A stretch of 17,855 nt of DNA from positions 7,460 through 25,314 of the forward strand of contig JALHIE010000100.1 of assembly GCA_022840285.1 (NCBI GenBank), given 5' to 3'. This document shows, in pieces, positions 1 to 8,297 of this stretch. Source of the stretch: Porphyromonadaceae bacterium. GTDB lineage: Bacteria; Bacteroidota; Bacteroidia; Bacteroidales; Dysgonomonadaceae. The notes beneath the pieces are model-generated. The model did no database searches and was not told the origin of the DNA. It saw only the letters and a program-made list of their open reading frames with translations. Position 1 is the first letter of the stretch. Each line of letters begins with the position of its first letter. A program made the position numbers and the translations under genes.

Positions 1-1110
1 CTTTTTCAAAAAAAAATTCTTTCTCGCCAAAAGCCGGTTTAAGATCATCAAACCAAGTAGCCGAAGCGCTGTATTTTGCAAAAAAGGGAACATCCACCAA
101 GTGTGGATTGCGACACTGGAGAAACCGGAGAACAAACACTTTTTCGCCGTTCACTTCCGTTACTCCCAGGACTTGTACTTTTCCGGGACTACAACTCATG
201 CTTGGGCCCCTGACCGTTCGGGCAATTCCGCTTACGTTCGCATAAGCTTTCCTGAAGATATTCCACGCCCTTGTTAGAGGAACTTCGAAAAACGCTTTCG
301 AGCCGGTATCGCGGGCAACAAACATGTAATACGGAACAAGGCCCAAACGAACCTGCTCTTTCCACATCTTCGACCAGGTTTCCGGATTATCATTGATGTT
401 TCGCAACAACGGCGATTGGGTCCGAATCTGGGTTCCGGTATTTCGTATCCGCCCGATCGCCCGCCTGACAGCATCTGTCATTAATTCATCGGGATGATTG
501 AAGTGTGCCTGAAAAGCCAGGTGCTTGCCCGCTTTATTCACTTTTTCGAATAAAAAAAGAAGATCGTCGGCATCTTTGTCCGTCAAAAACCGGTAGGGCC
601 AGTAAGCTAGTGATTTAGAACCAATCCGTACGTTTTGTATATGCCCAAATTCTTTCGATAAAAGCGGTTCGATATAGGCCGACAAAATTCTGGCATTTGC
701 CGTCAAGGGATCTCCTCCTGTAAACAGCACATCGGAAACCTTAGGGTGCTTAAGCAAGTATTTGTGCAGCAGAGCGGCTTCTTTCATCGCAAACTTCAGT
801 TCGCTCATGCCCGTAAACTGCGGCCAGCGGAAACAAAACGTGCAATAAGCGTGACAGGTCTGTCCCTGACTGGGGAAAAACAACACTGTTTCCCGGTACT
901 TGTGCTGGATCCCGTGCAGCTTATCCCCTTCAAACAGGGGGATGTTGTACTCCTGTCCTGCCGGATTCGGATTTAGCTTCAGCCTGATTTTGTTTACCTC
1001 ATTTTTTACAACCTGCGGTTCTGCTCCTGACCGCAATAAACTCGCCACTTTAAGTTGGATATTTGTGGTAACTCTGTAAAATTGTGTAGGGTATAACTCT
1101 TATAATTCAT
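1..1110 (-). pseudogene. KamA-family radical SAM protein (lysine 2,3-aminomutase-like), internally deleted, 3' end outside window
   Basis: Reading leftward, an ATG at 1110 starts about 20 residues that look like the usual family N-terminus (YTLHNFTELPQIS), then the frame closes at a stop near 1006. A different frame, open from about 1099 to base 1, carries the rest: LLRSGAEPQVV, NPNPAGQ, HKYRETVLFFPSQGQ, then the radical SAM cysteine motif CHAYCTFC (CX3CX2C, about 835-856), LFTGGDP and TVRGPSMSCSPGKV. The last frame is still open at base 1. Compared with relatives as I remember them, about 75 residues are missing between the two parts. Both frames are meaningful over the bases near 1047-1060, which suggests a deletion between short direct repeats. 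The family uses a 4Fe-4S cluster and S-adenosylmethionine; I do not see the PGGGGK PLP-lysine motif of true lysine 2,3-aminomutase, so the substrate is uncertain. A GTG at 1048 could in principle start a shortened protein. Confidence 0.8.
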
Positions 1111-1177
1111 TTTTTCTCTTGATTTTTCCGATACGTAACTCACTGCAAATGACACAAAAATCACTCACACCGTTTTA

Positions 1178-1185
1178 CAAAAATA
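1178..1185 (-). promoter_or_regulatory. Candidate -7 box for the KamA-like gene
   Basis: On the minus strand these bases read TATTTTTG, which fits the Bacteroidetes -7 consensus TAnnTTTG and lies about 70 bases upstream of the ATG at 1110. No good TTTG -33 box sits at the expected distance, so this is a weak call. Confidence 0.3.
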
Positions 1186-1317
1186 AGGAAATCAAAAAAC
1201 AACCCATCATCTGTAAACACTCTTTACGCTTTTTTTTAATAATTTGGCAAAAACTTCTATTTTGTGTTTTTATATGAAATTTCCTGTCGTTTTCTCGTTT
1301 TTATCAAATATAAGTGT

Positions 1318-1325
1318 TACTTTTG
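1318..1325 (+). promoter_or_regulatory. Candidate -7 box for the arginine cluster
   Basis: TACTTTTG matches the Bacteroidetes -7 consensus TAnnTTTG exactly and lies about 190 bases upstream of the first gene of the cluster. The -33 TTTG partner is not clear. The identical octamer occurs before pta. Confidence 0.4.
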
Positions 1326-1517
1326 CTAACCCAATGAAAATATTGCTAACACATATCGTTCCCAGATACATCGTTATGGATTTAGTCCGACGATGCCTCT
1401 AATCTTTCCGGTTTTTACGGATTTCAGGTTATAGCCGTAAAGATCAACCCAATTACGTTGCAACCGTACAAGTAAATCCTTCTTTTATTTATCATTTTAA
1501 TTTTTTTATTACAAAAA

Positions 1518-2132
1518 ATGGATGTGGAAATTTATATAGCTACTTCCGCTTATGCAAAATACGCACAGGAAGTGTGTGATTTAATATACGAATCAGCGCA
1601 GGCGCGCGGCACAGGTATTGCGAAACGGAGCGCAACGTACGTTGCGGAAAAAATCAATGCCGGCAAGGCAGTCATCGCGTTGGATGGGGACAAGCTCGTG
1701 GGGTTTGCCTACATTGAAACGTTCAGCCACCAGCGGTTTGTTGCCAACTCGGGACTTGTTGTGCATCCCGATTATCGGAACATGGGGTTAGCCCGGAAAA
1801 TTAAACGAAAAATTTTTGATCTTTCCAGGAAACTATTTCCACACGCCAAGATCTTCAGCATTACCACCGGACTGGCAGTAATGAAGATGAACACTGAACT
1901 GGGCTTTAAGCCGGTAACTTTTTCCGAGCTTACCGACGATGAGGAATTCTGGAAAGGTTGCCAGGGCTGCCGGAATTTCGATATTCTTCAACGCAACAAC
2001 TACAAAATGTGCCTTTGTACCGGGCTATTGTATGATCCGGCACAGAAAGAAATCGCAGCCAGCTCGTTTGCAAAAAAGGTAGTGAAGCCAATCATAAAGA
2101 AGAAAGCCCCGAACAAAATGTATAAAAAATAA
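1518..2132 (+). CDS. GNAT-family N-acyltransferase, probable N-acetyl/N-succinylglutamate synthase step of arginine synthesis
   Basis: This 204-residue protein has a GNAT fold core. The acyl-CoA pyrophosphate loop VVHPDYRNMGLA is at about residues 81-92 (R/Q-x-x-G-x-A type), preceded by the strand VIALDGDKLVGFAYIE. It is the first gene of a cluster that otherwise encodes every arginine step, so it is the natural candidate for acylating glutamate, the step done by ArgA or ArgJ elsewhere. Because the transcarbamylase downstream is of the succinylornithine type, succinyl-CoA is the likely donor; this is inference. After the GNAT core there are four cysteines (C148, C151, C165, C167; CX2C and CXC) that could bind metal or sense redox or feedback signals, then a lysine-rich tail. 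The ATG at 1518 follows an A-rich leader. argG starts 18 bases after its stop. Confidence 0.75.
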   Translation: MDVEIYIATSAYAKYAQEVCDLIYESAQARGTGIAKRSATYVAEKINAGKAVIALDGDKLVGFAYIETFSHQRFVANSGLVVHPDYRNMGLARKIKRKIFDLSRKLFPHAKIFSITTGLAVMKMNTELGFKPVTFSELTDDEEFWKGCQGCRNFDILQRNNYKMCLCTGLLYDPAQKEIAASSFAKKVVKPIIKKKAPNKMYKK

Positions 2133-2150
2133 ACTAAAAGCCTAACATAT

Positions 2151-3307
2151 ATGAAACAAAAAGTAGTTTTAGCATTCAGCGGCGGACTCGACACTTCATT
2201 TTGTGTGCCGTATCTTATCAACAAACGCAATTTGGAGGTACATACCGTAATTGTCAACACCGGCGGTTTTTCAAACAAAGAGCTGGAAAGCATAGAAGAG
2301 CGTTCCAGAGTCCTGGGTGCAGCATCCCATGCAACAATTGATGCCGTGAACGATTATTACGAAAAGGGCATCAGGTATCTGATTTTCGGCAATATTCTTA
2401 AAAACAACACCTATCCCCTTTCGGTCAGTTCCGAACGTTTCTTCCAGGCCCTATCGGTGCTGGAGCACGTAAAAAAAATCGGTGCCGAATATGTTGCCCA
2501 CGGAAGTACCGGCGCCGGAAATGATCAGGTGCGCTTCGACCTGGTTTTTGAAGTGTTGGCTCCCGACGTAAAGATTATCGCTCCTATCCGGGAGTTAGGG
2601 TTGTCGCGTCAGGAAGAAATTGACTACCTGAAATCGAACGGATTTAATTTTTCTTGGGAAAAATCGAAATATTCCATCAACCAGGGGTTGTGGGGAACAA
2701 GTGTTGGTGGCGTTGAAACGCTGAAATCATCAGGCATTCTTCCTGAAGAAGCCTACCCCTCACAAGTCTCTGATCACGGCGTGGAGCGAATAAAGATTGG
2801 TTTTGAAAAAGGAGAACCGGTTTCCCTGAACGGCGAGAAGATGTCGCCCGTAAACGTTATCCGCACACTGCATAAACGAGCATCCCGATTCGGTATTGGC
2901 AGGGACGTTCATGTAGGCGACACCATTATCGGAACAAAAGGAAGGGTTGCCTTTGAAGCTCCGGCACCCCTGATTCTGGTAAAAGCACACCACTTGTTGG
3001 AAAAGCACGTGCTTACCAAGCAACAACTCTATTGGAAAGATCAGCTATCGAACTGGTACGGGCAGTTGATGCAATCGAAACGTTTTTGGATGACACCCAG
3101 CAGTTTGTTACGGGTGAAGTGGATGTAGAACTCCGCCCCTATCATTTTTCGGTGTTGGCTTGCAGCACGGATTACGATTTGATGAATCCGGTTTTTGGAG
3201 AGTACGGTGAGGTGAACAAATCGTTTACCGGACAAGACGTCATTGGTTTTACCAAGGTAATTTCCAATCCGTTGAAGATATATTACGCGACACATGGCAA
3301 GAATTAA
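2151..3307 (+). pseudogene. argG: Argininosuccinate synthase, frameshifted near its C-terminus
   Basis: ArgG joins citrulline and aspartate with ATP. The N-terminal P-loop LAFSGGLDTSFC (residues 7-18), AHGSTGAGNDQVRFD, YSINQGLWGTS and EEAYPSQV are intact through LSNWYG. The frame then shifts: the first frame runs on to a stop at 3126-3128, while VDVELRPYHF, FGEYGEVNKSF and the end near PLKIYYATHGKN are in another frame that ends at 3307. Bases 3051-3061 (AACTGGTACGG) read N-W-Y-G in the first frame and, offset by two, L-V-R in the second. Both fit the family, with about 11 residues missing between them. That is the footprint of a deletion of about 34 bases between direct repeats. The product as written would lack the last third of the C-terminal domain. 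The gene sits 18 bases after the GNAT gene and 45 bases before argC. Confidence 0.85.
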
Positions 3308-3352
3308 GAATTAAACTGTCTGTCATCTTTAAAAACAAAACGCGACATTCAA

Positions 3353-4327
3353 ATGATTAAAGTATCCATTGCCGGAGGAACCGGCTACACTGCCGGCGAA
3401 CTGCTCCGTATCCTGCTGAATCATCCCGGAGTAACGTTAGAGTCGGTAATAAGCTCAAGTTCGGCCGGAATGCAAGTTGCCAATATACACCGCGACTTAT
3501 TGGGAGAGGTTGACATAACGTTTTCCGATAACGCCGGCCATCCGGATCTCATTTTCCTTTGCCTGGGTCACGGACTTTCTCGTGCCTTTCTTGACGAGAA
3601 TGATCTTCCTGCGGCTTGTAAGGTAATTGACCTGGGAAATGATTTCCGCAACGATCCGGTGTTTGGTGAGCGGGATTTTGTTTTCGGGTTATGTGAACTC
3701 AATCGGGAGCAAATCCGCAAAGCAAACAGCGTGGCCAACCCGGGGTGTTTTTCCACGTCTATCATGCTGGCATTGCTACCGCTGGCAGCGTTGAATAAGT
3801 TGACGGAGGACATTCACGTACATGCCATCACCGGATCGACCGGTGCGGGAAAAAAGCCTGTGGCCACCACGCACTTCAGTTACCGGGACAACAATATCTC
3901 GGTTTACAAACCTTTTACCCACCAACATTTAACGGAAATTGAACGAACGTTGAAAGCAGCGGGAAACAAGGTGCTGCCACCCATACAGTGGATTCCCATG
4001 CGCGGTGATTTTACCCGGGGAATTTTCGCCAGTGTATACACCCGGTGGGATAACCTGATGCCCGAAGCGGAAGTGATTAATTACTACAAGCATTATTACA
4101 AGACATCACCTTTTGTTTTCGTTTCGGATGAACCGATCAGCCTGAAAGAAGTGGTAAACACCAATAAATGCCTGCTTCACATCGGATTTCACAACGGATA
4201 TATTCACATAACTTCTGTTCTTGACAACCTGCTGAAAGGAGCGTCAGGACAAGCAGTACAAAATATGAACCTGATGTTCGGGCTGGATGAGGCCATGGGT
4301 TTAAGATTAAAAGGAAGCGTATATTAA
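3353..4327 (+). CDS. argC: N-acetyl/N-succinyl-gamma-glutamyl-phosphate reductase
   Basis: ArgC makes the NADPH-dependent reduction of acylglutamyl phosphate to the semialdehyde. The 324-residue protein has the usual length. It starts with the nucleotide-binding GGTGYTAGELLRIL (residues 8-21), has the active-site motif SVANPGCFSTS with the catalytic cysteine at residue 132, and has THQHLTEIE and PMRGDFTRGIF in the C-terminal catalytic domain. No lesion is seen, unlike its neighbours argG and argD. The upstream gap contains a small 7-base tandem repeat (AAGAATT twice) that overlaps the argG stop. Confidence 0.93.
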   Translation: MIKVSIAGGTGYTAGELLRILLNHPGVTLESVISSSSAGMQVANIHRDLLGEVDITFSDNAGHPDLIFLCLGHGLSRAFLDENDLPAACKVIDLGNDFRNDPVFGERDFVFGLCELNREQIRKANSVANPGCFSTSIMLALLPLAALNKLTEDIHVHAITGSTGAGKKPVATTHFSYRDNNISVYKPFTHQHLTEIERTLKAAGNKVLPPIQWIPMRGDFTRGIFASVYTRWDNLMPEAEVINYYKHYYKTSPFVFVSDEPISLKEVVNTNKCLLHIGFHNGYIHITSVLDNLLKGASGQAVQNMNLMFGLDEAMGLRLKGSVY

Positions 4328-4374
4328 TTCAGAATGCATAATGCATAATTAATAATTCATAATTCACAATTAAA
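4328..4374. repeat. Short A+T-rich spacer with small repeats between argC and argD
   Basis: The spacer contains two adjacent copies of AATGCAT followed by several variants of AATTCAT/AATAATT. It does not form a clear terminator. It is probably neutral spacer or a small remnant repeat. Confidence 0.35.
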
Positions 4375-5389
4375 ATGAATCTGTTTGACGTATATTCTTT
4401 GTGGAATATTGAACCTGTCCGTGCAAAGGGTTGCCACGTATGGGGCAGGGACGGTGTGGAATACCTCGATTTTTACGGGGGGCATGCCGTGATTTCCATC
4501 GGCCATTCCCATCCTGTTTATGTAAAAGCCATCCAGGACCAGGCAGCAAAAATCGGGTTTTATTCCAATTCCGTTATCAACGGCCTGCAAACAGATCTTG
4601 CCGAAAAGCTGGGAGAGCAAAGCGGTTATCCCGACTATTCGCTTTTTCTTTGCAACAGTGGGGCCGAAGCCAATGAAAACGCATTAAAACTAGCCTCTTT
4701 CCACACGGGGAAAAAGCGAATAATCGCATTCAGTGGATCGTTCCACGGACGCACATCGGGTGCTGTTGCCATAACCGACAACCCGTCGATCTCAAGGCGT
4801 GGCCGGGATCTTCGTTCCCGAAAACGGATTTATGCAACAGCTTGAAAAAGCCTGCCACAAACATCGTGTGGTGCTTATTCTCGATGAGATTCAATCGGGT
4901 TATGGCCGCACGGGACGTTTTTTTGCGCATCAACATGCCGGTATCCAACCCGATATCATCACCCTGGCGAAAGGAATGGGTAACGGCTTTCCGATCGGTG
5001 GCGTGTTGATTTCACCTAAATTTAAAGCAAAAAAAGGAATGTTGGGAACTACATTTGGAGGGAATCACCTGGCCTGTGCTGCAGCAATAGCTGTCCTGGA
5101 AGTGATGAAAGAGGAGGCGCTGGTTGAAAATGCATTCCAAGCCGGCAACTATTTGCAAAACGAACTATCGAAATTAAACGGAATTAAAGAAATTCGCGGC
5201 CGGGGATTGATGCTGGGAATTGATCCAGCCCCCGAATACTCCGATATACGCGACAAGTTATTGTTTAAAAGCCATATCTTTACAGGCGGAGCGAAAAATA
5301 ACGTAATGCGTTTACTACCCCCGCTTTCGGTAAAGAAAGAAGAAATCGATATTTTTTTGAAAGAAACAAAAAAGCTCTTGGAAGTTTAA
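4375..5389 (+). pseudogene. argD: Acetylornithine/succinylornithine aminotransferase, internal deletion with frameshift
   Basis: ArgD is a PLP enzyme that moves an amino group from glutamate to the acylated semialdehyde. The first part (from 4375) shows GCHVWGRDGVEYLDFYGGHAV, NSGAEANENALKLA and FHGRTSGAVAITDNPSIS, then leaves frame and stops at 4845. The second frame begins to make sense at about 4793 with QGVAGIFVPENGF. It continues through LILDEIQSGYGRTG, LAKGMGNGFPIGGV (lysine is the PLP Schiff base), GTTFGGNHLAC and a normal C-terminus. Compared with relatives, about 37 residues (about 110 bases) are gone between NPSIS and QGVAG. The junction lies within about 4787-4798. The remaining 3' frame is unlikely to be a separate functional gene because it lacks the N-terminal PLP-phosphate site. 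Confidence 0.85.
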
Positions 5390-5416
5390 CGTTAAAAGTC
5401 TATGGTATGAAACATT

Positions 5417-5450
5417 TCACCTGCGTTCAGGATTCACCTGCGTTCAGGAT
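5417..5450 (+). repeat. 17-bp perfect tandem duplication that breaks argF'
   Basis: TCACCTGCGTTCAGGAT occurs at 5417-5433 and again at 5434-5450 with no spacer. Deleting one copy joins FTCVQD to IGDL in frame, which matches the family. Confidence 0.95.
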
Positions 5451-5948
5451 ATCGGCGATTTACCGTCCGCCCTGCAAAAAGCCAGATACGTCAAAGAGAA
5501 TCCTTTCGTCGATCAACATCTCGGCAAAAACAAAACCCTGATGCTCATCTTTTTTAATTCGAGCTTACGCACCCGGTTAAGCACACAAAAAGCCGGAATA
5601 AACCTGGGCATGAACGTTATCGTGCTGGATATCAACCAGGGGGCATGGAAGCTCGAAACAGAGCGTGGAGTAGTGATGGATGGCGACAAGCCGGAACACA
5701 TCCTCGAAGCTATTCCTGTAATGGGTGCGTACTGCGACGTTATCGGCGTGCGTTCGTTTGCACAATTTGAAAACAAAGCGGACGACTACAACGAAGTGAT
5801 TATCAATCAATTTATCCAATATTCCGGGAGGCCGGTTTTCAGTATGGAAGCTGCCACGCGACACCCGCTTCAAAGTTTTGCCGACCTTATCACCATTGAA
5901 GAATTCAAAAAAACGGCCCGACCGAAGGTTGTCCTCACCTGGGCACCG

Positions 5949-5972
5949 CATCCGAAAGCGCATCCGAAAGCG
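5949..5972 (+). repeat. 12-bp perfect in-frame tandem duplication in argF'
   Basis: CATCCGAAAGCG occurs at 5949-5960 and 5961-5972. It gives HPKAHPKALPQ where Bacteroides relatives, as I remember them, have a single HPRPLPQ-like segment, so four residues are added. Confidence 0.93.
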
Positions 5973-6385
5973 CTGCCCCAGGCAGTCCCCAACTCGTTTG
6001 CCGAATGGATGAACGCAACGGATTACGAGTTTGTAATCACTCATCCGGAAGGATATGAGCTGGACGATAAGTTTGTAGGCAAAGCCATCGTGGAATACGA
6101 CAAGGAAAAGGCCTACCGGGATGCCGACTTCATTTATGCGAAAAACTGGGCGGCGTACCGAGACCCGAATTACGGAAAAATCCTAAGTACGGACAGATCC
6201 TGGACGGTTGATACCCCCAAAATGGCCCTTACCAACAATGCTTATTTTATGCACTGCCTTCCCGTACGCCGCAACATGATCGTGACCGATGAGGTCATCG
6301 AAAGTCCGCAGTCGATTGTCATTCCCGAAGCTGCCAACCGTGTGGTTTCAGCACAAACGGTCTTGAAAGAAATCTTGCTGGCATT

Positions 6386-7171
6386 ATGATACTTCACAAC
6401 TCACTTTCTGTCGTAAAAATTGGCGGAAACATTGTCGATAACCCTGAAGCTTTAACTGGTTTCCTAAATGACTTCCACCAGTTGAAAGGAAGGAAATTGC
6501 TCGTTCACGGCGGCGGAGTAATGGCTTCAAAAATGGCCGAACGACTGGGAATCAAGACTAAAATGGTTGAAGGCCGACGGGTTACGGATGCCGAGACATT
6601 GCAATTGGTAACGATGGTTTATGCCGGATGGATCAACAAAAGTATCGTCGCTGCCCTGCAAAAAATCGGATGCAACGCTATCGGACTTTCGGGAGTTGAT
6701 GCCAACTGTATTCCATCGGAACGCCGGAACCCGGAACCCATCGACTTCGGATTCGTAGGCGACCCCATCACATGGAAAATGGACGGTAAACTCCTCTCCA
6801 CTTTCATTGAAAACGACGTTATCCCGGTTTTTTGCGCAATCACCCATGACGGCAACGGTTCGCTGCTCAACACCAATGCCGACACAGTGGCCTCATCGCT
6901 TGCCGTAGCGTTGTCGAAGCACTATCGCACTACGTTGTATTACTGTTTCGAAAAAGAAGGTGTTTTGCGGGACATCAATGACAAAAACAGCCTGATCCCA
7001 TTGATAAACCGGGAAGCATTTATCCAGCTGAAAGGGCAAGGCGTGATTGCCGACGGGATGATCCCCAAGCTCGACAATTCATTTAACGCCATACAGGAAG
7101 GCGTATCCGAAGTTGTGATCCTACATGCGAGAAATTTACTGAAGAAAACAGGGACAAGGTTAATTGGATAA
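6386..7171 (+). CDS. argB: N-acetyl/N-succinylglutamate kinase
   Basis: ArgB phosphorylates the gamma-carboxylate of acylglutamate. The 261-residue protein is of the amino-acid kinase family. It has VVKIGGNI (K11), LVHGGGVMASKMAE (the GGG loop at 42-44), EGRRVTDAETLQLV, NADTVASSLAVALS and YCFEKEGVLRD, and near the end GGMIPK-like DGMIPKLDNSF. Length is normal and the frame is intact. Its ATG overlaps the argF' stop by four bases (ATGA), which implies translational coupling. With argF' frameshifted early, ribosomes reading argF' from its own start would stop far upstream, so argB translation could be reduced. Confidence 0.92.
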   Translation: MILHNSLSVVKIGGNIVDNPEALTGFLNDFHQLKGRKLLVHGGGVMASKMAERLGIKTKMVEGRRVTDAETLQLVTMVYAGWINKSIVAALQKIGCNAIGLSGVDANCIPSERRNPEPIDFGFVGDPITWKMDGKLLSTFIENDVIPVFCAITHDGNGSLLNTNADTVASSLAVALSKHYRTTLYYCFEKEGVLRDINDKNSLIPLINREAFIQLKGQGVIADGMIPKLDNSFNAIQEGVSEVVILHARNLLKKTGTRLIG

Positions 7172-7179
7172 AAGTCAAG

Positions 7180-8253
7180 ATGCCCATGAACAAAGAATAT
7201 ATCCGTCGTTCGGCCAACCTGCTGAAAGAATTGGTTTCTCTGAAATCTTTTTCAGGCGAAGAAAAAGTGCGGAGTGATTTTTTGTGCAGCTATCTTTCCG
7301 AAAGAGGGGTAGAGACGGAACGGTCAGGGAACAACATCATTGCCCGTCAGCCACACCACAACATGGCGAAGCAAACACTAATGCTCAATTCGCATATCGA
7401 TACCGTAAGGCCTGCTGCAACCTATACTTTCGATCCGTTTAATCCGCCTTTATCCGACACCCACATTTTCGGGCTAGGCAGCAACGATGCTGGGGCAAGC
7501 GTAGTTTGTCTGTTGCAGACGTTCTTGCATTTTTACGAATCTGAACTGCCTTTTAACCTTGTGCTGATTTTATCCTGCGAAGAAGAAAATTCGGGGCCAA
7601 ACGGGATGACTCGTCTCGCAAAAGAACTTTCGGACATTGATTTTGCCCTTATCGGCGAACCGACTGGGATGCAGGCTGCCATTGCCGAGCGAGGGCTACT
7701 GGTTATCGATGGAATGGCTTCCGGTGTGAGCGGACATGCGGCGAGAGACGAGGGCGTGAATGCGCTGTATATCGCCCTGGAGGATATCCAGACGATGAGA
7801 TCGATCAAGTTTGACAAGATATCACCGACAATGGGCGAAGTGAAACTTACCGTTACACAGATTTCCGCCGGTACGCAACATAACGTTGTTCCGGATAAAT
7901 GTACTTTTGTAGTGGATATCCGTCCAACCGACCAATACACCAATCCGGAAATCCTGCAACTTCTCCGGGTTAACGTAAAAAGCAAACTCTCCGCCCGAAA
8001 CCTCACGAACAAAAGTTCGGCTACGCCATCCGATCACTTGTTGATAAAAGCAGTCGGGCAATTGGGAGTGAAAACTTATGTCTCCCCCACTACTTCGGAC
8101 TGGATGCGTATTTCCTGTCCGGCCATCAAAATGGGTCCGGGCGAATCGGCCCGCTCCCATCAGGCCGATGAATTCGTGCTGGTCAGCGAACTGGAAAGCG
8201 GAATAGCCGGATACATCCGTTTTATCGAAGAAATGACAAAAATCATCAAATAA
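7180..8253 (+). CDS. argE: M20-family deacylase, N-acetyl/N-succinyl-ornithine or -citrulline deacylase
   Basis: This 357-residue zinc hydrolase is in the ArgE/DapE family. Expected metal and catalytic residues are visible: H72 and D74 in LNSHIDTV, D103 in GLGSNDAGAS, the EE pair near 134-135 in SCEEENSG, E160 in LIGEPTG, and a C-terminal histidine in GPGESARSHQADEF. ArgE and DapE are hard to separate by motif, but its place between argB and argH makes arginine synthesis the likely role. In the succinylated route the transcarbamylase acts before deacylation, so the substrate would be N-succinylcitrulline; this is inference. Two in-frame ATGs (7180 and 7186) are possible starts. Confidence 0.85.
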   Translation: MPMNKEYIRRSANLLKELVSLKSFSGEEKVRSDFLCSYLSERGVETERSGNNIIARQPHHNMAKQTLMLNSHIDTVRPAATYTFDPFNPPLSDTHIFGLGSNDAGASVVCLLQTFLHFYESELPFNLVLILSCEEENSGPNGMTRLAKELSDIDFALIGEPTGMQAAIAERGLLVIDGMASGVSGHAARDEGVNALYIALEDIQTMRSIKFDKISPTMGEVKLTVTQISAGTQHNVVPDKCTFVVDIRPTDQYTNPEILQLLRVNVKSKLSARNLTNKSSATPSDHLLIKAVGQLGVKTYVSPTTSDWMRISCPAIKMGPGESARSHQADEFVLVSELESGIAGYIRFIEEMTKIIK

Positions 8254-8297
8254 AAAACTCTTCCGTCAATCAGCGGATAGATTTAGAAAGAGAAACT

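Larger units (their letters stand above)
1111..1517. other. Divergent intergenic region between the KamA-like gene and the arginine cluster
   Basis: This A+T-rich stretch separates two gene sets that point away from each other. It holds candidate promoter boxes for each side. After the plus-side box comes a possible 22-codon leader ORF (1334-1402) with two adjacent CGA arginine codons near its end. Next come two alternative left arms, 1402-1411 (ATCTTTCCGG) and 1414-1420 (TTTACGG), that could both pair with one right arm at 1435-1444 (CCGTAAAGAT). No larger gene or RNA gene is recognisable. Confidence 0.6.
5407..6389 (+). pseudogene. argF': N-succinylornithine carbamoyltransferase (argF'), frameshifted by a 17-bp duplication
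   Basis: The enzyme carbamoylates N-succinylornithine in Bacteroidetes. From the ATG at 5407 the first residues are MKHFTCVQD, then a perfect 17-base tandem repeat shifts the frame to an early stop. The correct frame resumes at 5448 with DIGDLPSAL and runs to 6389. It has the carbamoyl-phosphate motif FFNSSLRTR, LDINQGAWKLETERG, and HCLPVRRN near the end. Removing one repeat copy restores a full protein in which residue 90 is proline (DGDKPEH). In the published SOTCase/AOTCase work proline here marks succinylornithine specificity. A second, in-frame 12-base duplication inserts four residues (HPKA twice) before LPQAVPNSF. An ATG at 5541 could start a form lacking about 38 residues. The stop overlaps the argB start (ATGA). 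Confidence 0.88.

Noticed and set aside
746..976. A plus-strand frame of 76 codons
   Set aside because: It is antisense to the radical SAM core with the conserved CHAYCTFC motif, so it is a shadow.
3032..3307. The 3' argG frame as a separate small gene
   Set aside because: Its sequence is the conserved ArgG C-terminus; the first 7 codons or so are out-of-family sequence overlapping the upstream frame.
4799..5389. The 3' argD frame as an independent gene
   Set aside because: It lacks the N-terminal half of the aminotransferase and starts in the middle of a family motif (GVAGIF); it is the tail of a broken argD.
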